Shown: positions 50,875 through 59,618 of the stretch, piece after piece
Layout of the letters: each line of letters begins with the position of its first letter
Position numbering within the stretch: the first letter of the stretch is position 1
DNA from: Streptomyces sp. S.PB5
GTDB lineage: Bacteria; Actinomycetota; Actinomycetes; Streptomycetales; Streptomycetaceae
Assembly (NCBI RefSeq): GCF_030403745.1
Contig: NZ_JAQMWP010000001.1
Coordinates: 124,001 to 188,000, forward strand
Reading direction: 5' to 3'
DNA length: 64,000 nt
The notes under the pieces: model-generated
What the model was told of the DNA's origin: nothing
Seen by the model: only the letters and a program-made list of their open reading frames with translations
Databases searched by the model: none
Made by a program: the position numbers and the translations under genes

Positions 50875-51993
50875 TCAGCGCTCGATGCGCACCTGTGCGG
50901 GCGGATACGGCGAGGAGGAGTCCGTGCCGACGGCCCAGTACCCGCCCGCACCGGGAACGGCCGCAAGTCCGTTCAGCAGCACGGGAGTCGGGGAGAGCGG
51001 GCCCCGCTCGCTCACCCACGCCTTGCCCTCCCAGCGGAGGTGGTGGGCCCGGGTCTGGTCCCAGAAGTCCCAGCCGGCGATACGGTCCGGGCCGCCCTGT
51101 CCGTCGTCGGTGATCGCGGTGAGCATGCCCACGGTGAACGGGGCGGTGACGTACGTCCACGCGTCGCCGTCCCAGTGGCGCAGGGTGACCGACGGCGGCT
51201 TGCCGGGCGGACCGCCGACCCCGTAGTCGTACCCGATCAGCCATACGTCGTCGGCGGCGACCGGGAGCAGCCCGGTGACGTAGGGGCGCAGACCGGCCGG
51301 CGCGGGGAGCTCGGTCCAGGTCTCGCCGTCCCAGCGGGCGACGAGGGCGGCGTCGTACACCCAGACGTCTCCGTCGGGGGCCAGGCGCAGGCCGGCCGGG
51401 GCGGACGTGGGCCGGGCCGGGGGCGGGGTCACCCAGGTCCAGTCGTCGTCGCCCGTGCCGTGGAGCAGTACACAGCCGTCGCTGTTGCGGCCGGAGAGCC
51501 ATACGCGGTCCTCGGCGTCCAGTGTCACCCCGGTGAGGGCCGTCCCCCGCGCCGACCGTCCGGCGAAGTCGGCCTCCTGCCAGGTCGCTCCGTCCCAGCG
51601 CAGCAGCTGGGCGACACCGCTCGGGCCGGTACCGACGGCCCAGGCCGCGCCGTGCGAACCGGCGACGGAGGTCAGATACCCGGCGCCGAGGCCGAGGTGG
51701 GCGAGATCGAGTTTCGTCCATGCCTCGCCGTCCCACACGAGGGCCAGCGGTGTCCCGCGGGTGCCGCCGCTGCGGCCCTCCTCGCCCACGGCCCACGCGA
51801 GGTCGGGGCCCGCGGCGGCCACGCTCAGCAGCTGGGCGGCCGGGGTGCACACGGGCGGCGGGACGGCCTCCCACTCGTGCGGCCCGACGACCCGGGGGAC
51901 GGGCGCGTCCCTGGTGGCCCCGCCGGTCTCCGGGGCGATGCTCAGCGCCGCCCCGGCGCCGAGTAACCCGCCTATGAATCGCCGTCTTCGCAC
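50875..51993 (-). CDS. Secreted beta-propeller-like protein
   Basis: A 372-residue protein with a twin-arginine-like start (MRRRRFIGGLLGAGAALSIAP) and repeated Trp-x-Gly/Asp strands about every 45-50 residues (ALVWDGEAWTKLD, LLRWDGATWQEAD, ARWDGETWTELP, LRHWDGDAWTYV, LRWEGKAWVSE). This looks like a beta-propeller of Kelch/WD type. It is exported and may bind a sugar or polymer; the family is not recognised. Upstream neighbour on the same strand is the GH35 enzyme. Confidence 0.68.
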   Translation of the reverse strand: MRRRRFIGGLLGAGAALSIAPETGGATRDAPVPRVVGPHEWEAVPPPVCTPAAQLLSVAAAGPDLAWAVGEEGRSGGTRGTPLALVWDGEAWTKLDLAHLGLGAGYLTSVAGSHGAAWAVGTGPSGVAQLLRWDGATWQEADFAGRSARGTALTGVTLDAEDRVWLSGRNSDGCVLLHGTGDDDWTWVTPPPARPTSAPAGLRLAPDGDVWVYDAALVARWDGETWTELPAPAGLRPYVTGLLPVAADDVWLIGYDYGVGGPPGKPPSVTLRHWDGDAWTYVTAPFTVGMLTAITDDGQGGPDRIAGWDFWDQTRAHHLRWEGKAWVSERGPLSPTPVLLNGLAAVPGAGGYWAVGTDSSSPYPPAQVRIER

Positions 51994-52023
51994 GAGGTTC
52001 TCCTCCTCAGACGTACTTCACCC

Positions 52024-54972
52024 TCAGACGTTCTTCACCGGCACCCCGCCCGCCGCCGCGCCCAGCAGCGTCAGCCGTACGTCCCTGGGGCCCGCCTGGG
52101 TCGTACCGTCCGAAAGGACGGCCAGGGCGAGGGTGTTGGTGCCCCTGGTGCGCAGGATGCCGTTCGGGAGAGCGAAGGTGTGCTGGGGGCCGACATCGTT
52201 GATGTACTGGCCCATGTTCCAGCCGTTGAGGAAGATCTGCACCCGGTAGGCACGGTTTTGGTCGTCGTCGAGGGTGAGGGCGACGGACGCGTCGGTGCCG
52301 GGGTCGACGGAGAGCCGGAAGGCGGTGCGGTACCAGGTGACGCCCTGGCGCCGGTCGGCGCGCGGGAGTTCGACCGGCTCCCAGTCGCCGTCGTCGAGGT
52401 CCGGGAGGTGCCAGCCCTCCCGTTCCCCGTAGAGGCCACCGTTGTTGAGCGGCCCGCGCACCGGGTCTGCGGCCGTCTCGCCCTGGAGCCGCCAACTCAC
52501 CTTCGGGGCAGCCCCCTTGAAGGTGACCCCGGTCAGTCCGCGGGCCGCCTTGTGGGTGTCACGAACCTCGTCGTCCAGGTCGTGCTGCATGCGGCGCACG
52601 AGGACGGACAGCACGCCGGAGTCCCGCTCGTCCAGCTGCTCGCGGAGCTTCTTCGGGAGGGCGAAGACCGCCGTGTCCGTCCAAGTGCCCTGCCGGGCCG
52701 TCTCCTTGTCCGGCACCGGCATCCGGTGCGTCCCGAGCGGCTCCCCGTCCAGCCAGGCCATCAGCAGGCCCTGGGTCCCCGTGCTGTAGGCGAGGGAGAC
52801 CGACTTCGCGCCCTTCGCCCCGGTGACCCGGCCGCGGTACCAGACGTCGCCGTAGTGGAAGCCGTAGTCGTCCGCGAAGAGGACGGGCTGCCCGTCGGGG
52901 ACGGGGGTGGAGCTGAAGGAGGTCTCCTTCTCGGCCCTGACCCATGCCGAGTCGTCGAAGCCGGGCGCGGACTCGGGGTTCTCCGTCCGGCGGCGCCAGC
53001 CGTCCAGCGCGGGCAGCGTCAGCGGCTCGGGCCCGGGGAGGGGCTGGAGGGCGAGGAGGCTCGTGGTGGCGCTGAGCCGGGTCGGCACCCGTCGCCCGTT
53101 CCAGGTGAGGTTCTCGATGCCGCGCGGCCCCCACACCTCGAAGCCCGTCGACACGGTCGTGTCGCCGGTGACATGCGCGGTGGCGCCGTCCAGGGTGATG
53201 TCCCGCACCAGCGACGGGCCGTACGCCACGACCGTCCCGGACGGCGTCTCGTACGGCCACACCCGCGCCGCCCAGGCGTCGTCGGCGAACAGGAGCAGCA
53301 GCGGACGGTCCGAGCCGCCGCCCTCGACCATCAGCCGGGACATGCCGCCGACGCCGAGCGGCACCGTCACCCGCAGCAGCCCGCGGTCGTAGATCCACGC
53401 CGGTTCCATGTCGAGGCGGGTCGCCTCCGGCTCCTGCGGGCACTCCAGGACGACCTGTGCCATGTCGCCGGTCCGGCCGGAGAACAGGGCGATGTCCTGC
53501 CGTCCGGCGGCGGCGAAGAACATGAGCTGGGCGGTCGCGTACTTCAACTTCCGTCGGCCGAGCCGGAGTTCGGTGGTGAGCAGCCGGGCGTCCCGCGCCG
53601 GCACGGTCACCGGCACCTCGATCCCGGCGTCGGGCAGAGGCGTCGAGACGTCCTCGGCTGAGTCGTTGCGCACGACGTACACATGGGAGCCGGTGTCGGG
53701 GTTGGTCAGGTGGTAGACCTTCAGCCGGTCGTCGGGGGTCGTCACGTCCTTGCCGCGGTCCAGCCTGGCGAGGTCCGGGATGTGCCGCAGCGCATGCCCC
53801 AGCTGGTGCATCGGGGCGAGCTTCGCGGTCTGCCGGCGCCCCTCGTCGAGGGCCGCCCCGTAGTCGTACGACGTGTAGACCTGCGGCGCGGGCAGCCAGC
53901 CCCACGAGGTGCCGCCGTAGGTCATGTAGACGTTGTGCAGCGTGATCCCGTTGGCCAGGTTGGTGAGATGGAAGCGCCGCTCGTACGCCGCGTCCCGGGT
54001 CCGGCGCGCCTCCTCGTACCCCTTGCCGCCGGACTGCGCCCCGCCCCACGGATCGGGCCGGCCGCCGCCGAACTCCGGGAGGAAACCGGGCGTCCTGGGG
54101 CTCGCCTTCGCCCCCTCGGTGCCGTAGCTCCCCCAGTCCGGCGGGATCTCCCCGGGCTCCGGATACCCGTCGAAGCCGTACAGCCAACTCCCCTTCTCGC
54201 CACCGGTGCCGAACGTCCCGGGGGCCCAACGCCCCTCGCGCGTCCGGTCGTTGTGGAAGAGGGGTACGTCGATCCCGTCCGCCCGCACCTTCTTGTACAG
54301 GTGGGACATGTACGCCCGGCCGCCGGCGTCCGTGACGTCGTACTCGTTCTCGATCTGGTAGAGCAGGACCGTGCCCGCGCCCCGCGTGTACTGGTGGCGG
54401 ACGGCGATCTCGTTCACCCGCGTCAACCACTCGTCGGCGTACCGCAGATACGTCGGGTCTGTCGTCCGGGCCCGGCCCTCGGTCGCCGTCAGCCAGCCCG
54501 GGAAGCCGCCCGCGTCGACGTCGGCGCCGATGTACGGACCCGGGCGCAGGATGACGTACAGGCCGGTCTCGGCGGCCGTGCGCAGGAACAGGCCGAGGTC
54601 GCGGACGCCGGTGAAGTCGTACCGGCCGGGCGCGGGGGAGTGGTGGTTCCAGGCGACATGGGTGCTGACCGCGTTGTAGCCGTGGGCGCGCAGTTTCTGC
54701 AGCACGTCCCGCCACAGCGACGGGCTCGGCAGCCGGAAGGGGTGCATCTCGCCCGACCACAGGACCAGCCGGCGGCCGTCGACCAGCAGCGAGTAGCGGT
54801 CGAAGCCGACGGCGTGCGGGCGGCCGTCGGCGGACGGCGGGGCGGGCGGCGGGCCGGTGGGCGCGAGTCGCGGCGCGGCGGAGGAGGGCAGCGCACCGCC
54901 ACTGCCGGTCAGCGCCAGACCGAGCGCCGTCGTACCGGCCAGGGCGCTGAATGTACGTCTGCTGAGCTCCAC
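52024..54972 (-). CDS. Tat-exported GH35 beta-galactosidase
   Basis: A 982-residue exported hydrolase. The N-terminus VELSRRTFSALAGTTALGLAL has an S-R-R-x-F Tat motif. The GH35 TIM barrel (about 50-400) has the acid/base Glu in LLYQIENEYD and the nucleophile in FLPEFGGGRPDPW. Beta-sandwich modules follow, with a jelly-roll carbohydrate-binding region near 790-960. It removes beta-galactosyl residues from plant-wall-type glycans. The start is GTG at 54972 with GGAGG upstream. It forms a pair with GH51 in function. Confidence 0.87.
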   Translation of the reverse strand: MELSRRTFSALAGTTALGLALTGSGGALPSSAAPRLAPTGPPPAPPSADGRPHAVGFDRYSLLVDGRRLVLWSGEMHPFRLPSPSLWRDVLQKLRAHGYNAVSTHVAWNHHSPAPGRYDFTGVRDLGLFLRTAAETGLYVILRPGPYIGADVDAGGFPGWLTATEGRARTTDPTYLRYADEWLTRVNEIAVRHQYTRGAGTVLLYQIENEYDVTDAGGRAYMSHLYKKVRADGIDVPLFHNDRTREGRWAPGTFGTGGEKGSWLYGFDGYPEPGEIPPDWGSYGTEGAKASPRTPGFLPEFGGGRPDPWGGAQSGGKGYEEARRTRDAAYERRFHLTNLANGITLHNVYMTYGGTSWGWLPAPQVYTSYDYGAALDEGRRQTAKLAPMHQLGHALRHIPDLARLDRGKDVTTPDDRLKVYHLTNPDTGSHVYVVRNDSAEDVSTPLPDAGIEVPVTVPARDARLLTTELRLGRRKLKYATAQLMFFAAAGRQDIALFSGRTGDMAQVVLECPQEPEATRLDMEPAWIYDRGLLRVTVPLGVGGMSRLMVEGGGSDRPLLLLFADDAWAARVWPYETPSGTVVAYGPSLVRDITLDGATAHVTGDTTVSTGFEVWGPRGIENLTWNGRRVPTRLSATTSLLALQPLPGPEPLTLPALDGWRRRTENPESAPGFDDSAWVRAEKETSFSSTPVPDGQPVLFADDYGFHYGDVWYRGRVTGAKGAKSVSLAYSTGTQGLLMAWLDGEPLGTHRMPVPDKETARQGTWTDTAVFALPKKLREQLDERDSGVLSVLVRRMQHDLDDEVRDTHKAARGLTGVTFKGAAPKVSWRLQGETAADPVRGPLNNGGLYGEREGWHLPDLDDGDWEPVELPRADRRQGVTWYRTAFRLSVDPGTDASVALTLDDDQNRAYRVQIFLNGWNMGQYINDVGPQHTFALPNGILRTRGTNTLALAVLSDGTTQAGPRDVRLTLLGAAAGGVPVKNV

Positions 54973-55064
54973 GCGAGCGTCGCCTCCTGTTGTGCCTGCG
55001 TTTCCCGGGACGCGAGTGAGGGACCATTCTCCACGCCCGGCGGGGCACGCCTCACAATGGGTGC

Positions 55065-55523
55065 ATGAGGATCTCGGCACGAGCGGACTACGCGGTGAGA
55101 GCGGTACTGGAGCTCGCCGTGCGCCAGGGCGACGGGCCCGTCAAGGCGGAGACCATCGCCGCCGTGCAGGGCATTCCGCACAAGTTCCTGGAGGGCATCC
55201 TCGGTGACCTGCGGCGCGGTGGTGTCGTCGACAGCAGGCGCGGCGGGGGCGGCGGCTACCGGCTGGCCCGCGACCCCGGGAAGATCACGGTCGCCGATGT
55301 GATCCGGGCCGTGGACGGCCCGATCGTCTCGGTCCGGGGCGAGCGCCCGACCCAGCTCTCCTACACCGGCTCCGCCCAGCCGCTGCTGCCGCTGTGGATC
55401 GCGCTGCGGGCCAACGTCCGGCGCATCCTGGAGGGCGTGACCATCGCCGACATCGCGGCGGACGCCCTGCCGGAACCCGTACAGGCGCTGGCGGCGGAAC
55501 CGGCCGCGTGGGAGAACCCGTAG
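55065..55523 (+). CDS. Rrf2-family transcriptional regulator (no Cys)
   Basis: A 152-residue regulator with the Rrf2 winged helix (MRISARADYAVRAVLELAV, IAAVQGIPHKFLEGILGDLRRGG, SRRGGGGGYRLARDP). It contains no cysteine, so it cannot hold the Fe-S cluster seen in IscR or NsrR. It is divergent from the GH35 gene, with about 90 bases between, and may control it. Confidence 0.83.
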   Translation: MRISARADYAVRAVLELAVRQGDGPVKAETIAAVQGIPHKFLEGILGDLRRGGVVDSRRGGGGGYRLARDPGKITVADVIRAVDGPIVSVRGERPTQLSYTGSAQPLLPLWIALRANVRRILEGVTIADIAADALPEPVQALAAEPAAWENP

Positions 55524-55692
55524 AACGTCTCGGCACTGCGCAACGGCCCCTTTTTTCCGCAGAGTTCGGGCAGTGTGAAGAAGCTGTGAAAACTGTGTCT
55601 GTGAATGGCTTGAGTTCGCCCTGACCACGGGGCGGGTCTCTCCCTACGGTCCGGGGTGCGACAACCACCCCCCAACCCTTCAGGGAGAGACC

Positions 55693-56343
55693 ATGGCTGG
55701 TGGACTTCTGCTGGGCGGCGCGCTCGCCGCCCTGCTCACCACCGCACTGCCCGCACCGGGCCCGTCCGACGGCTTCGAGGACCCGCCGCCGGACAAGATC
55801 GTCATCAGGGTCGCCACGGTGAACGGCTCCGGCTGCCCCGCGGGTACGACCGCCGTCGCGGTCTCCGAGGACAACACGGCCTTCACGGTGACCTACAGCG
55901 ACTACCTCGCCCAGGCGGGCGGCGGCTCGGATCCGACCGCCTTCCGCAAGAACTGTCAGCTCAACCTGGTCGTCCACGTCCCGCAGGGCTTCACCTACGC
56001 CATCGCCAGCGCCGACTACCGGGGCTTCGCCGCGCTCCAGACGGGGGCGAGCGGTACGCAACGAGCCTCGTACTACTTCCAGGGCTCGTCGCAGACGGCG
56101 TTCAAGAACCACCCCTTCAGCGGCCCGCTCAACGACAACTGGCAGGCGACGGACACCACCGACTGGGCCCAACTGGTCTGGGCGCCCTGCGGAGTTCAGC
56201 GCAACTTCAACATCAACACGGAGCTGCGGGTCAACGCGGGGACGAGCGCCGCGAACAAGGTCAGCTTCATGACGATGGACTCGACGGACGGGGACATCAG
56301 CACGGTGTACCACATGGCGTGGAAGGAGTGTCCGGAGTCGTGA
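55693..56343 (+). CDS. DUF4360-family secreted protein
   Basis: A 216-residue protein with a short signal-like hydrophobic N-terminus (GGLLLGGALAALLTTALPAP) and a beta-rich domain with conserved cysteines (GSGCPAGTTAVAVSEDNTAFTVTYSDY, RKNCQLNLVVHVPQGFTYAI, WAPCGVQRNFNINTEL). This matches DUF4360, widespread in Streptomyces. Secreted, function unknown. The GGGAGAG site precedes the ATG. A strong terminator follows. Confidence 0.82.
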   Translation: MAGGLLLGGALAALLTTALPAPGPSDGFEDPPPDKIVIRVATVNGSGCPAGTTAVAVSEDNTAFTVTYSDYLAQAGGGSDPTAFRKNCQLNLVVHVPQGFTYAIASADYRGFAALQTGASGTQRASYYFQGSSQTAFKNHPFSGPLNDNWQATDTTDWAQLVWAPCGVQRNFNINTELRVNAGTSAANKVSFMTMDSTDGDISTVYHMAWKECPES

Positions 56344-56352
56344 GGTGAACGC

Positions 56353-56381
56353 CTCGGGTCCCGCCGCCGGCGGGACCCGAG
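56353..56381. terminator. Perfect 13-bp terminator hairpin
   Basis: CTCGGGTCCCGCC (56353-56365), loop GCC, GGCGGGACCCGAG (56369-56381): 13 paired bases with no mismatch, 10 bases after the DUF4360 stop. No T tract follows. Confidence 0.85.
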
Positions 56382-56421
56382 ACCCCGCTGAGGCTCGGCT
56401 CGCGCGCCCCACCCCTGAATG

Positions 56422-56452
56422 GTATCGATGGAGATACTATCTCTGGTGATAC
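56422..56452. promoter_or_regulatory. GATAC/GTATC repeat box in an AT-rich promoter
   Basis: GTATC (56422-56426) and two GATAC copies (56433-56437 and 56448-56452, 15 bases apart) in a stretch with clearly lower GC than the genome average. They lie 20-50 bases before the GTG of the DUF234-type ATPase. A DNA-binding protein or the ATPase itself may act here. Confidence 0.5.
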
Positions 56453-56474
56453 TTTCTCTCGCGGGAGGCTTGCC

Positions 56475-57911
56475 GTGCGGCGTTTCATCGGGCGGGACCG
56501 TGAGCTGAAGGTGCTCAGCGACGCCCTGCAGGCGGTGGGCGATGCCGTGGGTTCGGATTCGGCGAAGCCCGGTCAGTGTGTGCTCATGCGCGGGCGTCGG
56601 CGAGTGGGCAAGTCCAGCCTCGTCGAGGAGTTCCTCCGGCGCACCGGGACGCCGTACCTCTTCTTCACCGCGGCGGGCGGCACGGCGGAGGACGAGCTGG
56701 CGGAGCTGCTCGACGCGGTCGCCACGTCCACGCTCCCGGAGCGGGGGCTGTTCGCGGAGGAGGCGCCGGGGCAGTGGAACGCGGCGCTCAGGCTCCTCGC
56801 GGAGATCCTTCCCGACGACAGCCCGAGCGTGGTCGTCATCGACGAGGTCCCGTATCTCATGGACCGCATCGACGCCTTCGAGGGCATGCTGCAGCGGGCC
56901 TGGGACCGGCTGCTCAGCCGTAAGCCGGTACTCCTCCTCCTGGTCGGGTCCGACCTGTCGATGATGGAGGCCCTGAACAGCTACGACCGGCCCTTCCACC
57001 AGCGCGGCCGGGAGATGGTCGTGGGGCCGCTCAACCCCGCCGACATCGGCGAGATGCTCGGCCTGTCGCCGGCGGCCGCCTTCGATGCCGCCCTGATCAC
57101 GGGCGGACTGCCGCTGATCTGCGCGGAGTGGCGGCCCGGGGCGGATGTGTGGGAGTTCCTGCGCGGCTCCCTCGACAACCCGATCTCCGCGCTGCTGGTC
57201 TCCGCCGAGCGCTCTCTGGCCGCGGAGTTTCCGCCGCAGGCCATGAGCAGGGAGGTCCTGCGGGCCATCGGAAGCGGGGAGCGCACCTTCACCAACATCG
57301 CGCGTGCGGCAGGCGGCATCGCGCACACGACGCTCACCCGCGCGACGGACGTCCTCACGGAGAAACGGGTGGTGGCGGCCGAACTGCCCCTCTCCCTGCG
57401 GCCCTCGAAGGAACGCCGCTACCGGGTGGCCGACCCCTACCTGCGGTTCTGGCTCGCGTTCCTCGATCCCCACATGGCGGAGATCGAGCGGATGCGCGGG
57501 GATCTCACCCTGAACCGGATCAAGGAGCGGTGGACGAGCTGGCGGGGCCGCGCGATCGAGCCCCTCGTCCGGGAATCCCTCGCGCGTCTCCTGCCGGACG
57601 GGCCGCTGCCCGCCGCCCCGGCGATCGGCGGGTACTGGACCCGCAGCAACGACATCGAGATCGACCTGGTCGGCGCCGACCGGCAGCCCGTGGCCAAGGA
57701 ACTCCTCTTCCTCGGCTCGGTGAAGTGGCTGGAGAAGACGGCGTTCGACAGCCACGACCTGGCCGCGCTGCAGAAGCACCGCGCGGCGATCACCGACCAG
57801 CCCGTGCCGCTCGTGGCGGTCTCCCGCAGCGGCGTCAGCTGTTCAGGGCTCCAAGGGACGTACGGCCCTGAGGAGTTGCTCAGCGCGTGGCGCGCGCCGC
57901 GATCGCGGTGA
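56475..57911 (+). CDS. DUF234-type ATPase
   Basis: A 478-residue STAND-like ATPase. Walker A is RGRRRVGKSSLVEE, Walker B SVVVIDEVPYLMD, then LLLVGSDLSMME. A winged helix (NIARAAGGIAHTTLTRATDVL) follows, and the C-terminal part (SNDIEIDLVGADRQPVAKELLFLGSVKW) looks like a PD-(D/E)xK-type nuclease core, as in the archaeal-type ATPases with DUF234. Possible defence or DNA-processing role. It is monocistronic with an AT-rich promoter and has slightly different codon use near the 5' end. Confidence 0.75.
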   Translation: MRRFIGRDRELKVLSDALQAVGDAVGSDSAKPGQCVLMRGRRRVGKSSLVEEFLRRTGTPYLFFTAAGGTAEDELAELLDAVATSTLPERGLFAEEAPGQWNAALRLLAEILPDDSPSVVVIDEVPYLMDRIDAFEGMLQRAWDRLLSRKPVLLLLVGSDLSMMEALNSYDRPFHQRGREMVVGPLNPADIGEMLGLSPAAAFDAALITGGLPLICAEWRPGADVWEFLRGSLDNPISALLVSAERSLAAEFPPQAMSREVLRAIGSGERTFTNIARAAGGIAHTTLTRATDVLTEKRVVAAELPLSLRPSKERRYRVADPYLRFWLAFLDPHMAEIERMRGDLTLNRIKERWTSWRGRAIEPLVRESLARLLPDGPLPAAPAIGGYWTRSNDIEIDLVGADRQPVAKELLFLGSVKWLEKTAFDSHDLAALQKHRAAITDQPVPLVAVSRSGVSCSGLQGTYGPEELLSAWRAPRSR

Positions 57912-57959
57912 CGGAGCCGGCGCAGGCGGTGGCGGCGGGGTGTGAGTGTGAGAGTCCCC

Positions 57960-57990
57960 TTGCGTTGAAGCGCGCTTCAACTCGTACGGT
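57960..57990 (+). promoter_or_regulatory. MerR-type promoter with 19-base spacer and perfect palindrome
   Basis: A -35 TTGCGT (57960-57965), a 19-base spacer and -10 TACGGT (57985-57990). The 18-bp palindrome GTTGAAGCGCGCTTCAAC (57964-57981) sits in the over-long spacer, the classic layout for MerR-family activation by DNA distortion. The GTG start of the MerR gene is only 6 bases after the -10, so the transcript is leaderless. Confidence 0.8.
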
Positions 57991-57996
57991 CGTCGT

Positions 57997-58425
57997 GTGG
58001 CGACCGAGGAGATCGATGAGATCGATGAGATCGACGGGACTCTGACCATTGCCGAGACGTCCGAGCTGACCGGGTTCAGCCCTTCCACTCTCCGCTACTA
58101 CGAACGCATCGGGCTGATCGACGGCGTGGCGCGCGGCCATGACGGACGGCGCCGCTATCAGGCGGCGGATCTGACCTGGATGGCGTTCTTGCTGCGGCTG
58201 CGGACGACCAGGATGCCCATCCGGGCGATGGTGGCGTTCGCGAAGCTGCGCCGGAGCGGAGACGCCACCGTGAGGGAGCGGCTGGAGCTGTTGCGGAGGC
58301 ATCAGGCGCAGGTCAGAAGGGAGTACGAGGCCGTCATGCGCAGCCTCGACGCCATCGACGACAAGATCGCGTACTACGAACGACTCGTGGAGGAACGGGA
58401 TGGGGACAGCGGACGAGAGGCCTGA
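57997..58425 (+). CDS. MerR-family regulator
   Basis: A 142-residue MerR-family protein: LTIAETSELTGFSPSTLRYYERIGLI (HTH), GRRRYQAADLTWMAFLLRL, then a coiled-coil (RERLELLRRHQAQVRREYEAV). There is no Cys pair for metal binding, so an organic effector is likely. The first residues EIDEIDEID come from a 12-bp in-frame repeat GAGATCGATGAG. Its own promoter carries a perfect 18-bp palindrome. The 3' end overlaps the CMD gene by 26 bases, so the two are translationally coupled. Confidence 0.85.
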   Translation: MATEEIDEIDEIDGTLTIAETSELTGFSPSTLRYYERIGLIDGVARGHDGRRRYQAADLTWMAFLLRLRTTRMPIRAMVAFAKLRRSGDATVRERLELLRRHQAQVRREYEAVMRSLDAIDDKIAYYERLVEERDGDSGREA

Positions 58426-59341
58426 CGCACAGCGGGGGGAAGCGGCGGGCAGGGACAGGCGGGCCCTGCTGCGCTACGGAGCTGTGGGAGGGGTCGGCGC
58501 GATGGCGGCCACCCTGACGAGTCCGGGCGTGGCGGCGGCCGACGGTGCGGATCGTGAGCCGTCCAAGCGGTATACGCGGGGCGCCGCTCGGATGAAGGAG
58601 ATCGCCGGTGAGGACGCCCTCGCCACGGTGGAGGCCCTGGAGGACATCGCCCCGGATCTGGGGCGCTTCGTGGTCGAGTTCGCGTACGGGGATGTGCACG
58701 TACGGCCCGGACTCGATGTGAGGCAGCGGCAGTTGGTGACCCTCGGCGCACTGACCGCCGCCGGGGACACCGCCCCGCAGCTGCGATTCCACATCGGTGC
58801 GGCGCTGTATGTCGGACTGGATGCGGCGCAGGTGGTGGAGGCCCTGATCCACCTCGTTCCCTTCGTGGGGTTCCCGCGGACGCTCAACGCCGTGGCCGCC
58901 GCGCGCACCGTGTTCGAGGAGCGCGGGGTGCGCATCGACCCGATCGAGGTGGAGCCCGGCGGGAACCGTTATGCGCGCGGGGAGGCCAAACTGCGGGAGG
59001 TCGACGGCGAGCACGGCATCGAGGTGATCGCGTCACTGAACGACATGGCGCCGGATCTCGGCCGGTACATCGTCGAGTTCGCCTTCGGAGACATCTACAC
59101 GCGACCGGGGCTCGACCTGCGGCAGCGGCAGCTGGTCACCCTGGGCGCACTGATCGCCTTCGGTGACACGGCACCCCAGCAGAAGGTGCACTTCAACGCC
59201 GCGCTCAGGGTGGGGCTCTCACCGCGGCAAGTGATCGAGACGGTCATCCAGACCGTCCCGTACACGGGATTCCCCCGCGCGCTCAATGCCGTCGGCGTCC
59301 TGCGCGAGGTCTTCGAGGAGCGCGGGATCCGCTCCGTCTGA
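58400..59341 (+). CDS. Double carboxymuconolactone decarboxylase (CMD) protein
   Basis: A 313-residue protein with a twin-arginine-like N-terminus (DRRALLRYGAVGGVGAM) and two CMD domains in tandem (about 75-180 and 195-305). Both have the conserved RPGLDxRQRQLVTLGAL strand and the xGDTAPQ turn with His (RFHIGAAL, KVHFNAAL) but no CxxC, so peroxidase activity of the AhpD kind is unlikely. Similar to gamma-carboxymuconolactone decarboxylases. Probably exported. It is co-transcribed with the MerR regulator. Confidence 0.8.
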   Translation: MGTADERPDAQRGEAAGRDRRALLRYGAVGGVGAMAATLTSPGVAAADGADREPSKRYTRGAARMKEIAGEDALATVEALEDIAPDLGRFVVEFAYGDVHVRPGLDVRQRQLVTLGALTAAGDTAPQLRFHIGAALYVGLDAAQVVEALIHLVPFVGFPRTLNAVAAARTVFEERGVRIDPIEVEPGGNRYARGEAKLREVDGEHGIEVIASLNDMAPDLGRYIVEFAFGDIYTRPGLDLRQRQLVTLGALIAFGDTAPQQKVHFNAALRVGLSPRQVIETVIQTVPYTGFPRALNAVGVLREVFEERGIRSV

Positions 59342-59371
59342 CCCCATTCGACGGGTTGGCCGGTGGTCCGT

Positions 59372-59391
59372 CGTCATCGAGGTCGATGACG
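59372..59391. terminator. Hairpin between convergent CMD and DUF397 genes
   Basis: CGTCATCG (59372-59379), loop AGGT, CGATGACG (59384-59391): an 8-bp perfect stem 30 bases after the CMD stop and 33 bases before the DUF397 stop. Confidence 0.65.
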
Positions 59392-59423
59392 GTTCTGGCC
59401 ATGTGGGTGATGCCTTCTCTGGC

Positions 59424-59618
59424 TCAGTGAGTGGCGCGCGCCGCTACCGAGGTGACGAAGTCGGTCCAGGTGGTGGGGGAGGCGGTGAGGTGGGGCCCCT
59501 GTCGGTTCTTGGAGTCGCGGATGTGGATGGTGGCGGGGGTGTGGGCGACCTCGACGCAGTCGCCTGATCCGCTGCTGCTGTAGCTCGACTTGAACCAGGG
59601 GAGTTCGTCGGTGCTCAT
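59424..59618 (-). CDS. DUF397-family protein
   Basis: A 64-residue protein with the DUF397 core PWFKSSYSSSGSGDCVEVA and IRDSKNRQGPHL. It overlaps the upstream XRE gene by ATGA. DUF397 proteins are partners of XRE/DUF5753 regulators in Streptomyces development modules, probably as an antagonist or adaptor. Function not known in detail. Confidence 0.9.
   Translation of the reverse strand: MSTDELPWFKSSYSSSGSGDCVEVAHTPATIHIRDSKNRQGPHLTASPTTWTDFVTSVAARATH

Noticed and set aside
55065..55523. NsrR/IscR-type Fe-S sensor
   Set aside because: The protein has no cysteine at all, so it cannot hold a cluster.
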